NCBI RefSeq assembly: GCF_002086695.1
Contig: NZ_MVIH01000010.1
Coordinates: forward strand, 1-64,000
Source of the DNA: Mycolicibacterium rhodesiae
GTDB taxonomy: Bacteria > Actinomycetota > Actinomycetes > Mycobacteriales > Mycobacteriaceae
Length of the DNA: 64,000 bases
Reading direction: 5' to 3'
In this document: positions 1 to 8,183 of the stretch, in pieces
How the letters are laid out: each line of letters starts with the position of its first letter
Numbering within the stretch: position 1 is the first letter of the stretch
Notes under the pieces: generated by a model
What the model was told of the DNA's origin: nothing
Database searches by the model: none
What the model saw: the letters and a program-made list of their open reading frames with translations, nothing else
Translations under genes and position numbers: made by a program

Positions 1-82
1 CAATCACCATCGCGGCCACACCGCACTCGGCGGCCAACCACCCGCCACCCGCGTACCTAACCTCTCAGGTCAGTACAGCTAG

Positions 83-490
83 TCAGTCGCGGGCCGGTGT
101 GGCGATCGATTCGGCGGCGATAGTGACGATCACGCGAGTCTCGTCGGGATTACCGGAGAAGTTCGGATAAGGGATGCCGAGATACTTCTGGGAGATCTCG
201 TCGATGCTTGCGCGACCGCCCTCGGTCGTCGTCGACAGCACGCGACCTCGAATTGCGTAGTACCGATTGACATTGTCGGGGTCCACGACGTTGACGGCGA
301 TGCGGGGGTCGCGGGCCAGATTGCGCGCCTTCTGCATGCCATCGACGATGTTGATGACGACGTGCTCGCCGTCGGTGGTCACCCACGTCTCGGTCAGCTG
401 GGGTGAGCCGTCGGGCATCAGCGTTGCCACGAAGCAGGGACTAGAACGACGTAGCAGCGCGAGCAACCCGTCGGGAAGGGGTTTGGACAT
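83..490 (-). CDS. PPOX-class (split-barrel) FMN/F420-binding oxidoreductase
   Basis: 135 aa. The protein reads as a pyridoxamine-5'-phosphate-oxidase-like split barrel of the type common in mycobacteria (Rv1155-like), where members bind FMN or F420 and reduce or sequester small substrates. Support: an N-terminal strand-turn (FVATLMPDGSPQLTETWV), followed by VVINIVDGMQKARNLARDPR, the usual segment that contacts the cofactor phosphate, and a long central barrel strand (RYYAIRGRVLS). No signal peptide or membrane segment. It lies 7 bp downstream of the small membrane-protein gene on the same strand, so the two may be co-transcribed. Cofactor (FMN versus F420) and substrate cannot be decided from sequence. 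Confidence 0.8.
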   Translation of the reverse strand: MSKPLPDGLLALLRRSSPCFVATLMPDGSPQLTETWVTTDGEHVVINIVDGMQKARNLARDPRIAVNVVDPDNVNRYYAIRGRVLSTTTEGGRASIDEISQKYLGIPYPNFSGNPDETRVIVTIAAESIATPARD

Positions 491-497
491 CGAATTC

Positions 498-833
498 CTA
501 ACCTGGGGGCGGTGGTTGGTCGGGCGGTGCGAAAGACCAGTTGTCCGGATTCTTCTGCGAGTACACCACCAGGATGAGTTGGCCCATCGTCGGCCAGTTG
601 TTTACGTCGACCGCCATCCGCTGGTACACCACGTGCTCGTTGACCGTGGGGCCGTTGATGACTCCGCTGATCGTGACGAACTGTTCCCCGGTGGCGTCGG
701 GGCGCGGACTGACCCCGGTCACCAGCAGCGTGCCATGCACCACCTCGCCGCGCGGGCCGCGGCGCATCAGGCGCGGGGCCAAAACCAGGACCAGCGCACC
801 GACGATGAGCAATATCACCGCGAATTCCCACAT
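498..833 (-). CDS. small membrane-anchored hypothetical protein
   Basis: 111 aa. One N-terminal hydrophobic segment (about residues 3-20) is followed by a basic stretch (RLMRRGPR) and a roughly 85-residue soluble domain ending in a proline run. This predicts a single-pass inner-membrane protein with its C-terminal domain probably cytoplasmic by the positive-inside rule. I do not recognise the family. It is divergent from hisN, leaving only 23-56 bp for both promoters depending on the hisN start, and it is followed by the split-barrel gene. Confidence 0.65.
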   Translation of the reverse strand: MWEFAVILLIVGALVLVLAPRLMRRGPRGEVVHGTLLVTGVSPRPDATGEQFVTISGVINGPTVNEHVVYQRMAVDVNNWPTMGQLILVVYSQKNPDNWSFAPPDQPPPPG

Positions 834-889
834 GCGGCCATGGTAGGACTAGCCGCATGAGCGGAGCCTGCGGAGCGAATCAACGGCGG

Positions 890-1684
890 ATGAGCGGCCA
901 GGATTTAAGGGCAGACCTGTCGGTGGCGCTGCAGCTCGCCGACCGTGCCGATGTGATCACCCTCGACCGATTCGGGGCGCTGGATCTGCGCATCGACACC
1001 AAACCAGACCTCACGCCCGTCACCGACGCCGACGAGGCCGTGGAGGCCGACGTGCGCGCGGCGCTGTCCCGCGAACGCCCGGACGACGCGGTGCTCGGTG
1101 AGGAGTACGGCGGCACAGCCGAATTCCAGGGCAGGCAGTGGGTGATCGACCCGATCGACGGGACCAAGAACTTCGTCCGCGGCGTGCCGATCTGGGCCAC
1201 CCTGATCGCGCTGCTCTCCGACGGCGTGCCGGTCGTCGGCGTGGTCAGCGCACCCGCCCTCAACCGGCGTTGGTGGGCAGGCCGGGGACTGGGCGCGTTC
1301 GCGCGCACCGGGGACGGGCCGGAGCGGCCGTTGTCGGTCTCCGGGGTTGCCGAGCTGGGATCGGCCAGCCTGTCGTTCTCCAGCCTGTCCGGATGGGCCG
1401 ATCTCGGGCTGCGGGAGCAGTTCATCGGATTGACCGACGACGTGTGGCGGGTGCGCGGGTACGGCGACTTCTTCTCCTACTGCCTGGTCGCCGAGGGCGC
1501 CGTCGATATCGCCGCTGAGCCCGAGGTCAAGCTGTGGGACCTGGCGCCGCTGGACATCCTGGTCCGCGAAGCCGGCGGCCGCTTCACCAATCTCGACGGG
1601 CAGCCTGGGCCGCACGGCGGGCATGCCGTGGCCACCAACGGCCTGCTGCACGAGGCGACGTTGGCGAGCCTGGCCAGGCGTTAG
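890..1684 (+). CDS. hisN: histidinol-phosphatase HisN (inositol monophosphatase family)
   Basis: 264 aa. Dephosphorylates L-histidinol phosphate to histidinol in histidine synthesis. The IMPase metal site is visible: DxxT in PVTDADEAVEADV, the GEEYGG glutamates, and WVIDPIDGTKNFVRG, the signature that provides the two Asp ligands of the Mg2+ ions. A second Asp motif, VKLWDLAPLDILVREAGG, is near the C-terminus. Very close to M. tuberculosis Rv3137 as I remember it. Start: ATG at 890 matches the family N-terminus; an in-frame ATG at 857 preceded by TAGGA would add 11 residues and cannot be excluded. In M. tuberculosis the next genes are pflA and fadE24; here fadE24 follows directly and pflA is missing. 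Confidence 0.87.
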   Translation: MSGQDLRADLSVALQLADRADVITLDRFGALDLRIDTKPDLTPVTDADEAVEADVRAALSRERPDDAVLGEEYGGTAEFQGRQWVIDPIDGTKNFVRGVPIWATLIALLSDGVPVVGVVSAPALNRRWWAGRGLGAFARTGDGPERPLSVSGVAELGSASLSFSSLSGWADLGLREQFIGLTDDVWRVRGYGDFFSYCLVAEGAVDIAAEPEVKLWDLAPLDILVREAGGRFTNLDGQPGPHGGHAVATNGLLHEATLASLARR

Positions 1685-1747
1685 CCGCATGGTCGAGCTG
1701 GTGTGACCGACCCAACAGAATTCGCGCCACGGAGCGCTTCCGGCAGC

Positions 1748-1769
1748 TACCTTACTTTGGAGTAAGATA
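1748..1769. promoter_or_regulatory. inverted repeat upstream of fadE24 (putative operator)
   Basis: CTTACT-TTGG-AGTAAG at 1751-1766 is a perfect 6-bp inverted repeat. Two outer pairs (1748/1769 and 1749/1768) also match, giving 8 of 9 paired arms. It lies 50 bp before the fadE24 ATG in the only gap of this gene group. The size and symmetry suit a TetR-type dimer, but the regulator is not identifiable from the window. TAAGAT at 1763-1768 could also serve as a -10 element, which would make it a repressor site. Confidence 0.45.
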
Positions 1770-1819
1770 GGCTTCAGCGAGATCTGACCAGCACGCCCAC
1801 CATCGACGAGGCTGCCACC

Positions 1820-3202
1820 ATGACCAACACCCTTCCCCCCAAGTCCGCCAGCGCACGGGCCCGCGACAGCGCTGTCGGGCAGTACAAGCACAAGCGCTCC
1901 CTCACCGACATCGGCCTGGCGCTTGTCACGCCGCTGGTGGGGCAGGACTTCCTGGACCGCTACCACCTGCGCGACCCGCTGAACCGAGGCCTGAAGTACG
2001 GCGTCAAGCAGGCGTTCTCCACCGCGGGCGCGGCCACCCGTCAGTTCAAGAAGGTTCAGGGCATCGGCAAGTCGCCGGCCCGGCTGCGGCCCAGCGGCGC
2101 AGACTACTTCGACCTGACGCCCGATGACGACCAGAAGATGATCGTCGCGACGGTCGACGAGTTCGCCGAGGAAATTCTGCGTCCGGCCGCTCACGACGCC
2201 GACGACGCCGCGACCTACCCCGCCGATCTGATCGCCAAAGCCGCCGAGCTCGGTATCACGGCCATCAACATCCCCGAAGACTTCGACGGGATCGCCGAGC
2301 AGCGCACCACTGTCACCAATGCCCTGGTGGCCGAGGCGCTCGCCTACGGTGACATGGGCCTTGCGCTGCCGATCCTCGCGCCCGGCGGTGTCGCCTCCGC
2401 ACTGACCCACTGGGGCAGCGCCGACCAGCAGGCCACCTATCTGCGCGAATTCGCCGGCGAGAACGTGCCGCAGGCGTGCGTGGCGATCGCCGAACCGCAC
2501 GCCCTGTTCGACCCCACCGCGCTGAAGACCACCGCGGTGCGCACCCCGAGCGGCTACCGCCTCGACGGGGTGAAGTCGCTGGTTCCCGCCGCCGCCGATG
2601 CCGAATTGTTCATCGTGGCAGCACAACTCGACGGCAAGCCGGCGTTGTTCATCGTCGAGGCCTCGACCCCCGGCTTGACGGTGACCGCCGACCCCAGCAT
2701 GGGGATCCGGGCCGCGGCTTTGGGCCGGGTGGCACTGGACAAGGTGTCGGTGCCACTGTCGGCCCGCCTCGGCGAGGACGGTGCTACCGATGCGGACTAT
2801 TCCGAAGCAATTGCGTTGTCCCGCTTGGGCTGGGCCGCGCTGGCGGTCGGCACCTCGCACGCGGTGCTCGACTACGTGATCCCCTACGTCAAAGAACGCG
2901 AGGCATTCGGCGAACCGATCGCCCGCCGCCAGGCCGTCGCGTTCATGTGCGCCAACATCGCCATCGAACTCGATGGCCTGCGGTTGATCACCTGGCGCGG
3001 CGCCGCCCGCGCGGAGCGTGGCCTGCCGTTCACCCGCGAGGCCGCGCTGGCCAAGAAGCTGGGCACCGACAAGGGCATGCAGATCGGCCTGGACGGGGTG
3101 CAACTGCTCGGTGGCCACGGCTTCACCAAGGAGCACCCGGTTGAGCGCTGGTACCGCGATCTGCGGGCCATCGGCGTCGCCGAGGGTGTCGTCGTCCTGT
3201 AA
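1820..3202 (+). CDS. fadE24: acyl-CoA dehydrogenase FadE24
   Basis: 460 aa. FAD flavoprotein expected to perform alpha,beta-dehydrogenation of an acyl-CoA. The first ~95 residues are an extension not found in textbook ACADs and shared with M. tuberculosis FadE24 (Rv3139, about 449 aa). After it come the ACAD helical N-domain (from about FDLTPDDDQKMIV), the middle beta domain (QACVAIAEPHALFDP...) and the C-terminal helical domain containing REAFGEPIARRQAVAFM and QLLGGHGFTKEHPVERWYRD, the usual flavin-contacting segments. Followed after 32 bp by fadE23, the standard mycobacterial pair. Such ACAD pairs in actinobacteria often form heteromeric enzymes; that is inference here. Regulation is probably through the inverted repeat at 1748-1769. 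The substrate is unknown. Confidence 0.9.
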   Translation: MTNTLPPKSASARARDSAVGQYKHKRSLTDIGLALVTPLVGQDFLDRYHLRDPLNRGLKYGVKQAFSTAGAATRQFKKVQGIGKSPARLRPSGADYFDLTPDDDQKMIVATVDEFAEEILRPAAHDADDAATYPADLIAKAAELGITAINIPEDFDGIAEQRTTVTNALVAEALAYGDMGLALPILAPGGVASALTHWGSADQQATYLREFAGENVPQACVAIAEPHALFDPTALKTTAVRTPSGYRLDGVKSLVPAAADAELFIVAAQLDGKPALFIVEASTPGLTVTADPSMGIRAAALGRVALDKVSVPLSARLGEDGATDADYSEAIALSRLGWAALAVGTSHAVLDYVIPYVKEREAFGEPIARRQAVAFMCANIAIELDGLRLITWRGAARAERGLPFTREAALAKKLGTDKGMQIGLDGVQLLGGHGFTKEHPVERWYRDLRAIGVAEGVVVL

Positions 3203-3234
3203 CCGCCTACGGCCTACGAACGGAAAAGACTGAC

Positions 3235-4449
3235 ATGGCAATCAATCTCGAACTGCCGCGCAAGCTGGAAGCCGTGATCGAAAAGGCGCACCAGGGCGCC
3301 GCAGAGATGTTGCGGCCGATCTCTCGCAAGTATGACGTCGCCGAACACGCCTACCCCGTCGAACTGGACACGCTGGCAACGTTGTTCGAGGGAATCTCGG
3401 AAGCCAACACGATCTCGTTCGCCGGCACCGAGGCATTCCGCGACAGCGATGACGGCCCGAAGGGAAACATCAACGGCGGCAACATGTCCGCGTTGCTCAA
3501 CGCCCTGGAGATCTCCTGGGGCGACATCGCGCTGCTGCTATCGGTGCCGCGCCAGGGCCTCGGCAATGCCGCGATCTCCGGAGTGGCGACCGACGAGCAG
3601 CTGGAGCGGCTGGGCAAGAACGTGTGGGCCGCCATGGCGATCACCGAGCCGTCGTTCGGCTCGGACTCGGCGGCGGTCTCGACGACGGCGGTGCTCGACG
3701 GCGACGAATACGTGATCAACGGCGAGAAGATCTACGTCACCGCCGGGTCCCGCGCCACCCACATCGTGGTGTGGGCGACGCTGGACAAGTCCAAGGGCCG
3801 GGCGGCGATCAAGTCGTTCATCGTGCCGCGTGAGCACCCCGGGGTAACCGTCGAGCGGCTCGAGCACAAGCTCGGGATCAAGGCCTCCGACACCGCGGCC
3901 ATCCGGTTCGACAACGCCCGCATCCCCAAGGAGAACCTGTTGGGGAGCCCCGAGATCGAGGTGGAGAAGGGCTTTGCCGGGGTCATGGAGACCTTCGACA
4001 ACACCCGGCCGATCGTGGCCGCGATGGCGGTCGGGGTGGCCCGCGCCGCCCTGGAGGAACTGCGCACAATCCTGACCGAGGCCGGAGTCGAGATCTCCTA
4101 CGACAAGCCGGCGCACGTCCAGAGTGCGGCTGCCGCGGAATTCCTTCGCATGGAAGCCGATTGGGAGGCCGGTTACCTGTTGACCGTGCGCTCGGCGTGG
4201 CAGGCCGACAATGCGATCCCGAACTCCAAGGAAGCCTCCATGGGCAAGGCCAAGGCCGCCCGCGTCGCCAGCGACATCACCCTCAAGGCGGTCGAACTAG
4301 CCGGAACGGCAGGCTATTCCGAGCAGACATTACTGGAGAAGTGGGCGCGCGACTCGAAGATCCTGGACATCTTCGAGGGCACGCAGCAGATCCAACAGCT
4401 GGTGGTCGCCCGTCGCCTGCTCGGGCTGTCCTCGACCGAACTCAAGTAG
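3235..4449 (+). CDS. fadE23: acyl-CoA dehydrogenase FadE23
   Basis: 404 aa, a full-length ACAD. Visible parts: AMAITEPSFGSDSAAVSTTA (FAD/substrate segment of the beta domain, about residues 135-155), YVINGEKIYVTAGS, and the C-terminal EGTQQIQQLVVARRLLG tail that follows the flavin-binding loop (LLEKWARDSKILDIFEGTQQ). ATG is 32 bp after the fadE24 stop. The order fadE24-fadE23 is as in M. tuberculosis Rv3139-Rv3140. The stop codon abuts the stop of the convergent aldo/keto reductase with no intergenic base at all. Confidence 0.9.
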   Translation: MAINLELPRKLEAVIEKAHQGAAEMLRPISRKYDVAEHAYPVELDTLATLFEGISEANTISFAGTEAFRDSDDGPKGNINGGNMSALLNALEISWGDIALLLSVPRQGLGNAAISGVATDEQLERLGKNVWAAMAITEPSFGSDSAAVSTTAVLDGDEYVINGEKIYVTAGSRATHIVVWATLDKSKGRAAIKSFIVPREHPGVTVERLEHKLGIKASDTAAIRFDNARIPKENLLGSPEIEVEKGFAGVMETFDNTRPIVAAMAVGVARAALEELRTILTEAGVEISYDKPAHVQSAAAAEFLRMEADWEAGYLLTVRSAWQADNAIPNSKEASMGKAKAARVASDITLKAVELAGTAGYSEQTLLEKWARDSKILDIFEGTQQIQQLVVARRLLGLSSTELK

Positions 4450-5301
4450 TCACGCGACGGCGGTCAACTCGCGCTGAGTCTGCTCGTCGAGTTCGATACC
4501 GGCGACGGCGAGGTTCTCGTCCAGGTGGCTCAGCGAGGACGTGCCGGGAATGAGCAGAACGTTGTCGGCAACGCCCAGTGTCCACGCCAGTGCGATCTGC
4601 GCGGGAGTGTGACCCAGCCGCTGCGCCGCGCCGGTGATGAGGGGATGCGACAGCACCGGATTCACCTCGTGGAAGGCGGATCCGAGTGGGAAGAACGGAA
4701 CGAAAGCGATTCCGCGGGCGACGCATTCGTCGAGCACAGGCTGCGAGGACCGGTCCACCAGATTGAACGGATTCTGGACGCACACGATATCGGTGAGCTC
4801 CAGGGCGTGCAGCAGTTGCTCGTGCGTGACGTTGCTCAATCCGACACCGGCGATCAGGCCTTCGTCGCGGGCGGTGATCATCGCGCCGAGCTGATCGGTG
4901 AACAGCGAGTCGGCCTCGCCTTCCATCACCCGCAGGTTGACCGCGGCCAGCCGGTCGACGCCAAGGGTGGTCAGGTTCTCCTCGATACCCGCCCGTAGCT
5001 CATCGGGCTGGTTGTACGGCAGCCATTGGCCCTGATCATCGCGCCGTGCGCCCACCTTGCTCACCAGCGCCAGGTTCTCGGGATACGGGTGCAGTGCCTC
5101 ACGGATCAGTTCGTTCGCCACATTCGGGCCGTAGAACTGCGAGGTGTCGATGTGGTCGACACCGGCGTCCACGGCCCGGCGCAACACGGCCAGGGCCTGG
5201 GCATGGTCTTTGGGCGGTCCGAACACACCAGGGCCTGGCAACTGCATGGCGCCGAATCCGACGCGATGGACGTCGTAGCCGGCCAACGGGAAACGTGTCA
5301 T
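4450..5301 (-). CDS. aldo/keto reductase (YdbC-like subgroup)
   Basis: 283 aa TIM-barrel oxidoreductase, expected to use NADPH. The first three members of the AKR tetrad are present: Asp52 and Tyr57 in DTSQFYGP and Lys82 in LVSKVG. The usual catalytic His position reads VNLRV (Asn122), a substitution I associate with the E. coli YdbC-like subgroup. The late motif LLIPGTSSLSHLDENL is the NADP 2'-phosphate-binding loop. Divergent from a MarR regulator across a 104-bp gap full of inverted repeats, so it is the likely target of that regulator. Probable role: detoxifying carbonyl reductase; the substrate is unknown. Confidence 0.85.
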   Translation of the reverse strand: MTRFPLAGYDVHRVGFGAMQLPGPGVFGPPKDHAQALAVLRRAVDAGVDHIDTSQFYGPNVANELIREALHPYPENLALVSKVGARRDDQGQWLPYNQPDELRAGIEENLTTLGVDRLAAVNLRVMEGEADSLFTDQLGAMITARDEGLIAGVGLSNVTHEQLLHALELTDIVCVQNPFNLVDRSSQPVLDECVARGIAFVPFFPLGSAFHEVNPVLSHPLITGAAQRLGHTPAQIALAWTLGVADNVLLIPGTSSLSHLDENLAVAGIELDEQTQRELTAVA

Positions 5302-5316
5302 GGGGGTCCTCCACTC

Positions 5317-5363
5317 GCAAGAGATAGATTGAGATCGAATTATTTGATGTCAAACTATCTTGC
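5317..5363. promoter_or_regulatory. nested inverted repeats, putative MarR operator region
   Basis: The AKR/MarR gap holds three nested symmetries. Outer arms are GCAAGAGATAG (5317-5327) and CTATCTTGC (5355-5363), the left arm carrying a 2-nt insertion. The core palindrome is TTTGA-TG-TCAAA (5343-5354). A related imperfect copy is ATTGA-GA-TCGAAT (5328-5340). TTGA/TCAA palindromes of this size are typical of MarR-family operators. The sites lie between both start codons and could control both genes. Confidence 0.55.
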
Positions 5364-5405
5364 GGGCGCGCTACGCTTCCTGTCAACCCAGGGAGGTGAA
5401 GCCAC

Positions 5406-5858
5406 ATTCCACGCTCAGCACACGACGCCGAATCGCGTCAGCGCGCCGCCGCCCTCGCCGATGCCTTCGGCCGAGCCGGCAAGACATTGGTCCGCGCCCT
5501 CGACGAGCGGCTCGGTGACCACGGTGTGTCCACCCCCCGATCGAAGGTCCTGTTCGAGGTGGATCGCTGCGGTCCAGTCCGGCTCACGGACCTGGCGCGC
5601 ACGGTCGGCATCACACAGGGCACCGCCTCCACCCTCACCGACGCACTTGTCCGGGAGGGCTTGATCGAACGCTGCGCCGACGACTCCGACCGCCGGGTGA
5701 CCCTGCTGCAGACCACAGCCACCGGCAGGCAGCAGGCGCAGAGCTGGGCCGGCGCGTACACCGCCGCGGCCGAGGAACTGTTCGGAATCCTCTCCGGTGA
5801 GGAGCAGCTGGCTCTCACCGAACTGCTGCAGCGCCTGGCCGACTCGATCGACGGCTGA
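5406..5858 (+). CDS. MarR-family transcriptional regulator with probable ATT start
   Basis: 150 aa if started at ATT 5406. Winged-helix MarR regulator: the helix-turn-helix is RLTDLARTVGITQGTASTLT, the wing is IERCADDSDRRVTLLQTT, and both flanks are dimerisation helices. Start choice: the reading frame opens after an in-frame TGA at 5397. It contains no ATG or GTG before the domain; the only alternative is TTG at 5487, which has no Shine-Dalgarno and would cut into the first dimerisation helix. ATT 5406 lies 6 nt after GGGAGGTGA (5391-5399), a near-perfect ribosome-binding site, and gives a normal MarR length. Divergent from the AKR and probably autoregulated through 5317-5363. Confidence 0.75.
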   Translation: MPRSAHDAESRQRAAALADAFGRAGKTLVRALDERLGDHGVSTPRSKVLFEVDRCGPVRLTDLARTVGITQGTASTLTDALVREGLIERCADDSDRRVTLLQTTATGRQQAQSWAGAYTAAAEELFGILSGEEQLALTELLQRLADSIDG

Positions 5859-5861
5859 ACC

Positions 5862-8144
5862 TCAACCCGTTGCCCGCACCTGACACGGCACCCCGTTGAC
5901 CACCTGAGTGTTACTGGGGACGTCGAGCAGATCAGGCGGGTTGAGCAGGTTGGAGTTCACGCCGGGATGCTCGTTGGCGACGCCGAGCCGGCTGCCCGGT
6001 ACCCCGTGTCCCCAGCCGTGCGGCAGTGACACCACCCCGGGCATCATGTCGTCGCTGACCTCAACGGGCACAGCCACTTTCCCTTCCGATGTGCTGACCT
6101 CGGCCAGCTCGCCCTCACTGACCCCCACGCGGTGCGCATCGTCGGGGTGCATCAGCAGCGTGCATCGGTCTCGCCCCCGCATCAGCGCGGGCACGTTGTG
6201 CAGCCACGAGTTGTTCGACCGCAGATGCCTGCGACTGGTCAGCAACAGCGAATCGTCAGAGCGGTCCATGCGCGCCCGCAAGCGGGGCACGTCGTCGACG
6301 AACAGGTCATGTAACAGCTCGATGGCTCCCGACGGCGTGGTGACGGCAGAGTCGAGTCGGCCGCCCTCCAATTCGCCGAGTCGCAGGCCGTCGGGGTGCT
6401 TGCGCACCTCGTCGAGGGTCAGGCCGTCGGGGTTGGTCCCCAGGCCGTCACCCCAGGGGCCGAGCCGGATGTAGAGGTCGTATATGCGTTCGGGCCCTTG
6501 GCCTTTCAGCATACCCATGACCTCGGCCGGGTCGCGTCCGCTCAGCGGAGTTCCCGGTTGGGTGCACATGGTGGCGACCAGTCCCCCGGTATACAGGTCG
6601 TCGATTGCCGGGACGTCGACGTCAGCCATGGGGGTACCCAGTAGGGCGCCCGAAAGACGCAGCAGCACTTCCCATTCGGTCGGCCGAGAAGGATCCGGTG
6701 CAAACAACGGCTCCGACCACTTCAGGCAGGATGCGACGGCATACATCCAGTAGAGGTCGTCGGCATGCGGGCGTTCCAGCGGCGAGAGCCCAGGGAAGAT
6801 GACGTGGGCATGCCGGGTGGTCTCGTTGAGCCAATTGTCGACGCAGACAAGAGCATCCAGGCAGGCCAGCGCCTCGTCGAGCCGGCCTGCCGCCGGCGAC
6901 GAGATCACCGGGTTGCCCGCGACCGAGATCATCGCGCGGATGCGTCCGTCGCCCGGAGTGAGGATCTCCTCGGCCAGGCAGCTCACCGGGAACTGGCCGA
7001 GCACCTCCCCGACCCCGCGCACGCGCGAGGCGAAGCGGCCGAACTCCCAGCGCGGGCCGGGCTGATCGGGCGGCTTCATGAACATCGGTGAATACACCGC
7101 CGGGGTGGGGAACACCGCTCCCCCGCGCCGGTCGACCGCACCGAGCGCGGTGTTCAGCACGAACACCAGCCAGGTGGCCAAGGTTCCGAATTCCTGGGTG
7201 CAGGCCCCGATCCGGCTGTACAGCACGGGATTCGACGCCGATGCCAGGTCGTGCGCGAGCGCGCGGATGGTCTCGGCGGGGATGCCGCTGGGCCCTTCGA
7301 CGGCCTCCGGGGTGAACGGTTCGGCCAGGGCGATCACCTCGTCGAGTCCCTGGACGCGGCCGTCGAGATGCGGGTGCGCGCGCAGTAGTCCGTCGGCGGC
7401 CAGCGTCCGCAGTACCGCGAAGAGCACCAGGGCGTCGGTGCCCGGGCGGATCGGCACCCAGTCGGTGGCGCGCTGGGCGGTCTCGGTGCGGCGTGGGTCG
7501 ATGACCACCACCCGACCGCCGCGCTTGCGGATGCCGGTCAGGTGGCCGACGACGTCGGGAGCCGAGAGCATCGATCCCTGCGAGGCGGCGGGGTTGGCGC
7601 CGATGACGACGAGGTGGTCGGTGCGGGCCAGGTCCGGGATCGGCGCGTTCCACATTCCGCCGAAGAGCAGGGTGCCGACGACGTTCAGCGGCCACTGGTC
7701 GACCGTGCCCGGTGAGTAGTACGCGCCCATCCCGGCCGCGGCGCCCATCCCGACGAGGGCGCCGATGTAGGAACTCAAGCCCAGGTTGTGCGCCACCGGG
7801 TTGCCGACGTACACCGTGACCGCCCGAGCGCCGTCGCTGTCCAGCACCGGCCGGAGCACCCGCTCCGCTTCGGCGAACGCCTCGTCCCAGGAGACGGCGA
7901 CGTGGGTCCCGTCCGGCTGCCTCACCATCGGCGATCGCAACCGGTCCGGGTCGTCGTGCAGCTGCCCGAGCACCGTGCCCTTGGGGCAGATGTGCCCTGC
8001 CGACCACACGTCGTCGGGGTTGCCACGGATGTCGGTGACCCGGTCGCCGTCGACCGTGACCCGTAGCCCGCACATGGCTTCGCAGAGTGGGCACGTCACG
8101 CGGCGGACGGCGCCGTCAGCTTGATCCGACTTCTGTCTGGACAC
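5862..8144 (-). CDS. molybdopterin-dependent oxidoreductase with 4Fe-4S cluster
   Basis: 760 aa, DMSO reductase superfamily. N-terminal 4Fe-4S site with Cys18, Cys21, Cys25 and Cys53 (CPLCEAMC... HICPKG), followed by the Mo-bis-MGD domains (VVIGANPAASQGSML; VVVIDPRRTETAQRATDW; VAGNPVIS; ATRHAHVIFPG-like segment) and a C-terminal dinucleotide-binding barrel (LMHPDDAHRVGVSEGELAEV). At the usual Mo-ligand position the sequence reads AYYSPGTVDQ, so Ser144 rather than Cys/Sec may ligate Mo. No twin-arginine signal, so it is predicted cytoplasmic. No partner electron-transfer subunit is adjacent. Same strand as, and 39 bp downstream of, the PaiB-like gene. The substrate is unknown. Confidence 0.85.
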   Translation of the reverse strand: MSRQKSDQADGAVRRVTCPLCEAMCGLRVTVDGDRVTDIRGNPDDVWSAGHICPKGTVLGQLHDDPDRLRSPMVRQPDGTHVAVSWDEAFAEAERVLRPVLDSDGARAVTVYVGNPVAHNLGLSSYIGALVGMGAAAGMGAYYSPGTVDQWPLNVVGTLLFGGMWNAPIPDLARTDHLVVIGANPAASQGSMLSAPDVVGHLTGIRKRGGRVVVIDPRRTETAQRATDWVPIRPGTDALVLFAVLRTLAADGLLRAHPHLDGRVQGLDEVIALAEPFTPEAVEGPSGIPAETIRALAHDLASASNPVLYSRIGACTQEFGTLATWLVFVLNTALGAVDRRGGAVFPTPAVYSPMFMKPPDQPGPRWEFGRFASRVRGVGEVLGQFPVSCLAEEILTPGDGRIRAMISVAGNPVISSPAAGRLDEALACLDALVCVDNWLNETTRHAHVIFPGLSPLERPHADDLYWMYAVASCLKWSEPLFAPDPSRPTEWEVLLRLSGALLGTPMADVDVPAIDDLYTGGLVATMCTQPGTPLSGRDPAEVMGMLKGQGPERIYDLYIRLGPWGDGLGTNPDGLTLDEVRKHPDGLRLGELEGGRLDSAVTTPSGAIELLHDLFVDDVPRLRARMDRSDDSLLLTSRRHLRSNNSWLHNVPALMRGRDRCTLLMHPDDAHRVGVSEGELAEVSTSEGKVAVPVEVSDDMMPGVVSLPHGWGHGVPGSRLGVANEHPGVNSNLLNPPDLLDVPSNTQVVNGVPCQVRATG

Positions 8145-8183
8145 CTGTCCATGTTAGGGGTGGGCAGGTACCCGGCACAACGG

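Noticed and set aside
1..82. A gene end or promoter at the left edge of the window
   Set aside because: The 82 bp before the first gene's stop contain no open frame with domain features and no clear hairpin.
905..3241. A 778-residue open frame on the minus strand opposite hisN and fadE24
   Set aside because: It runs antisense to two well-supported genes, has the Arg/Gly/His-rich composition of a high-GC shadow frame and shows no domain.
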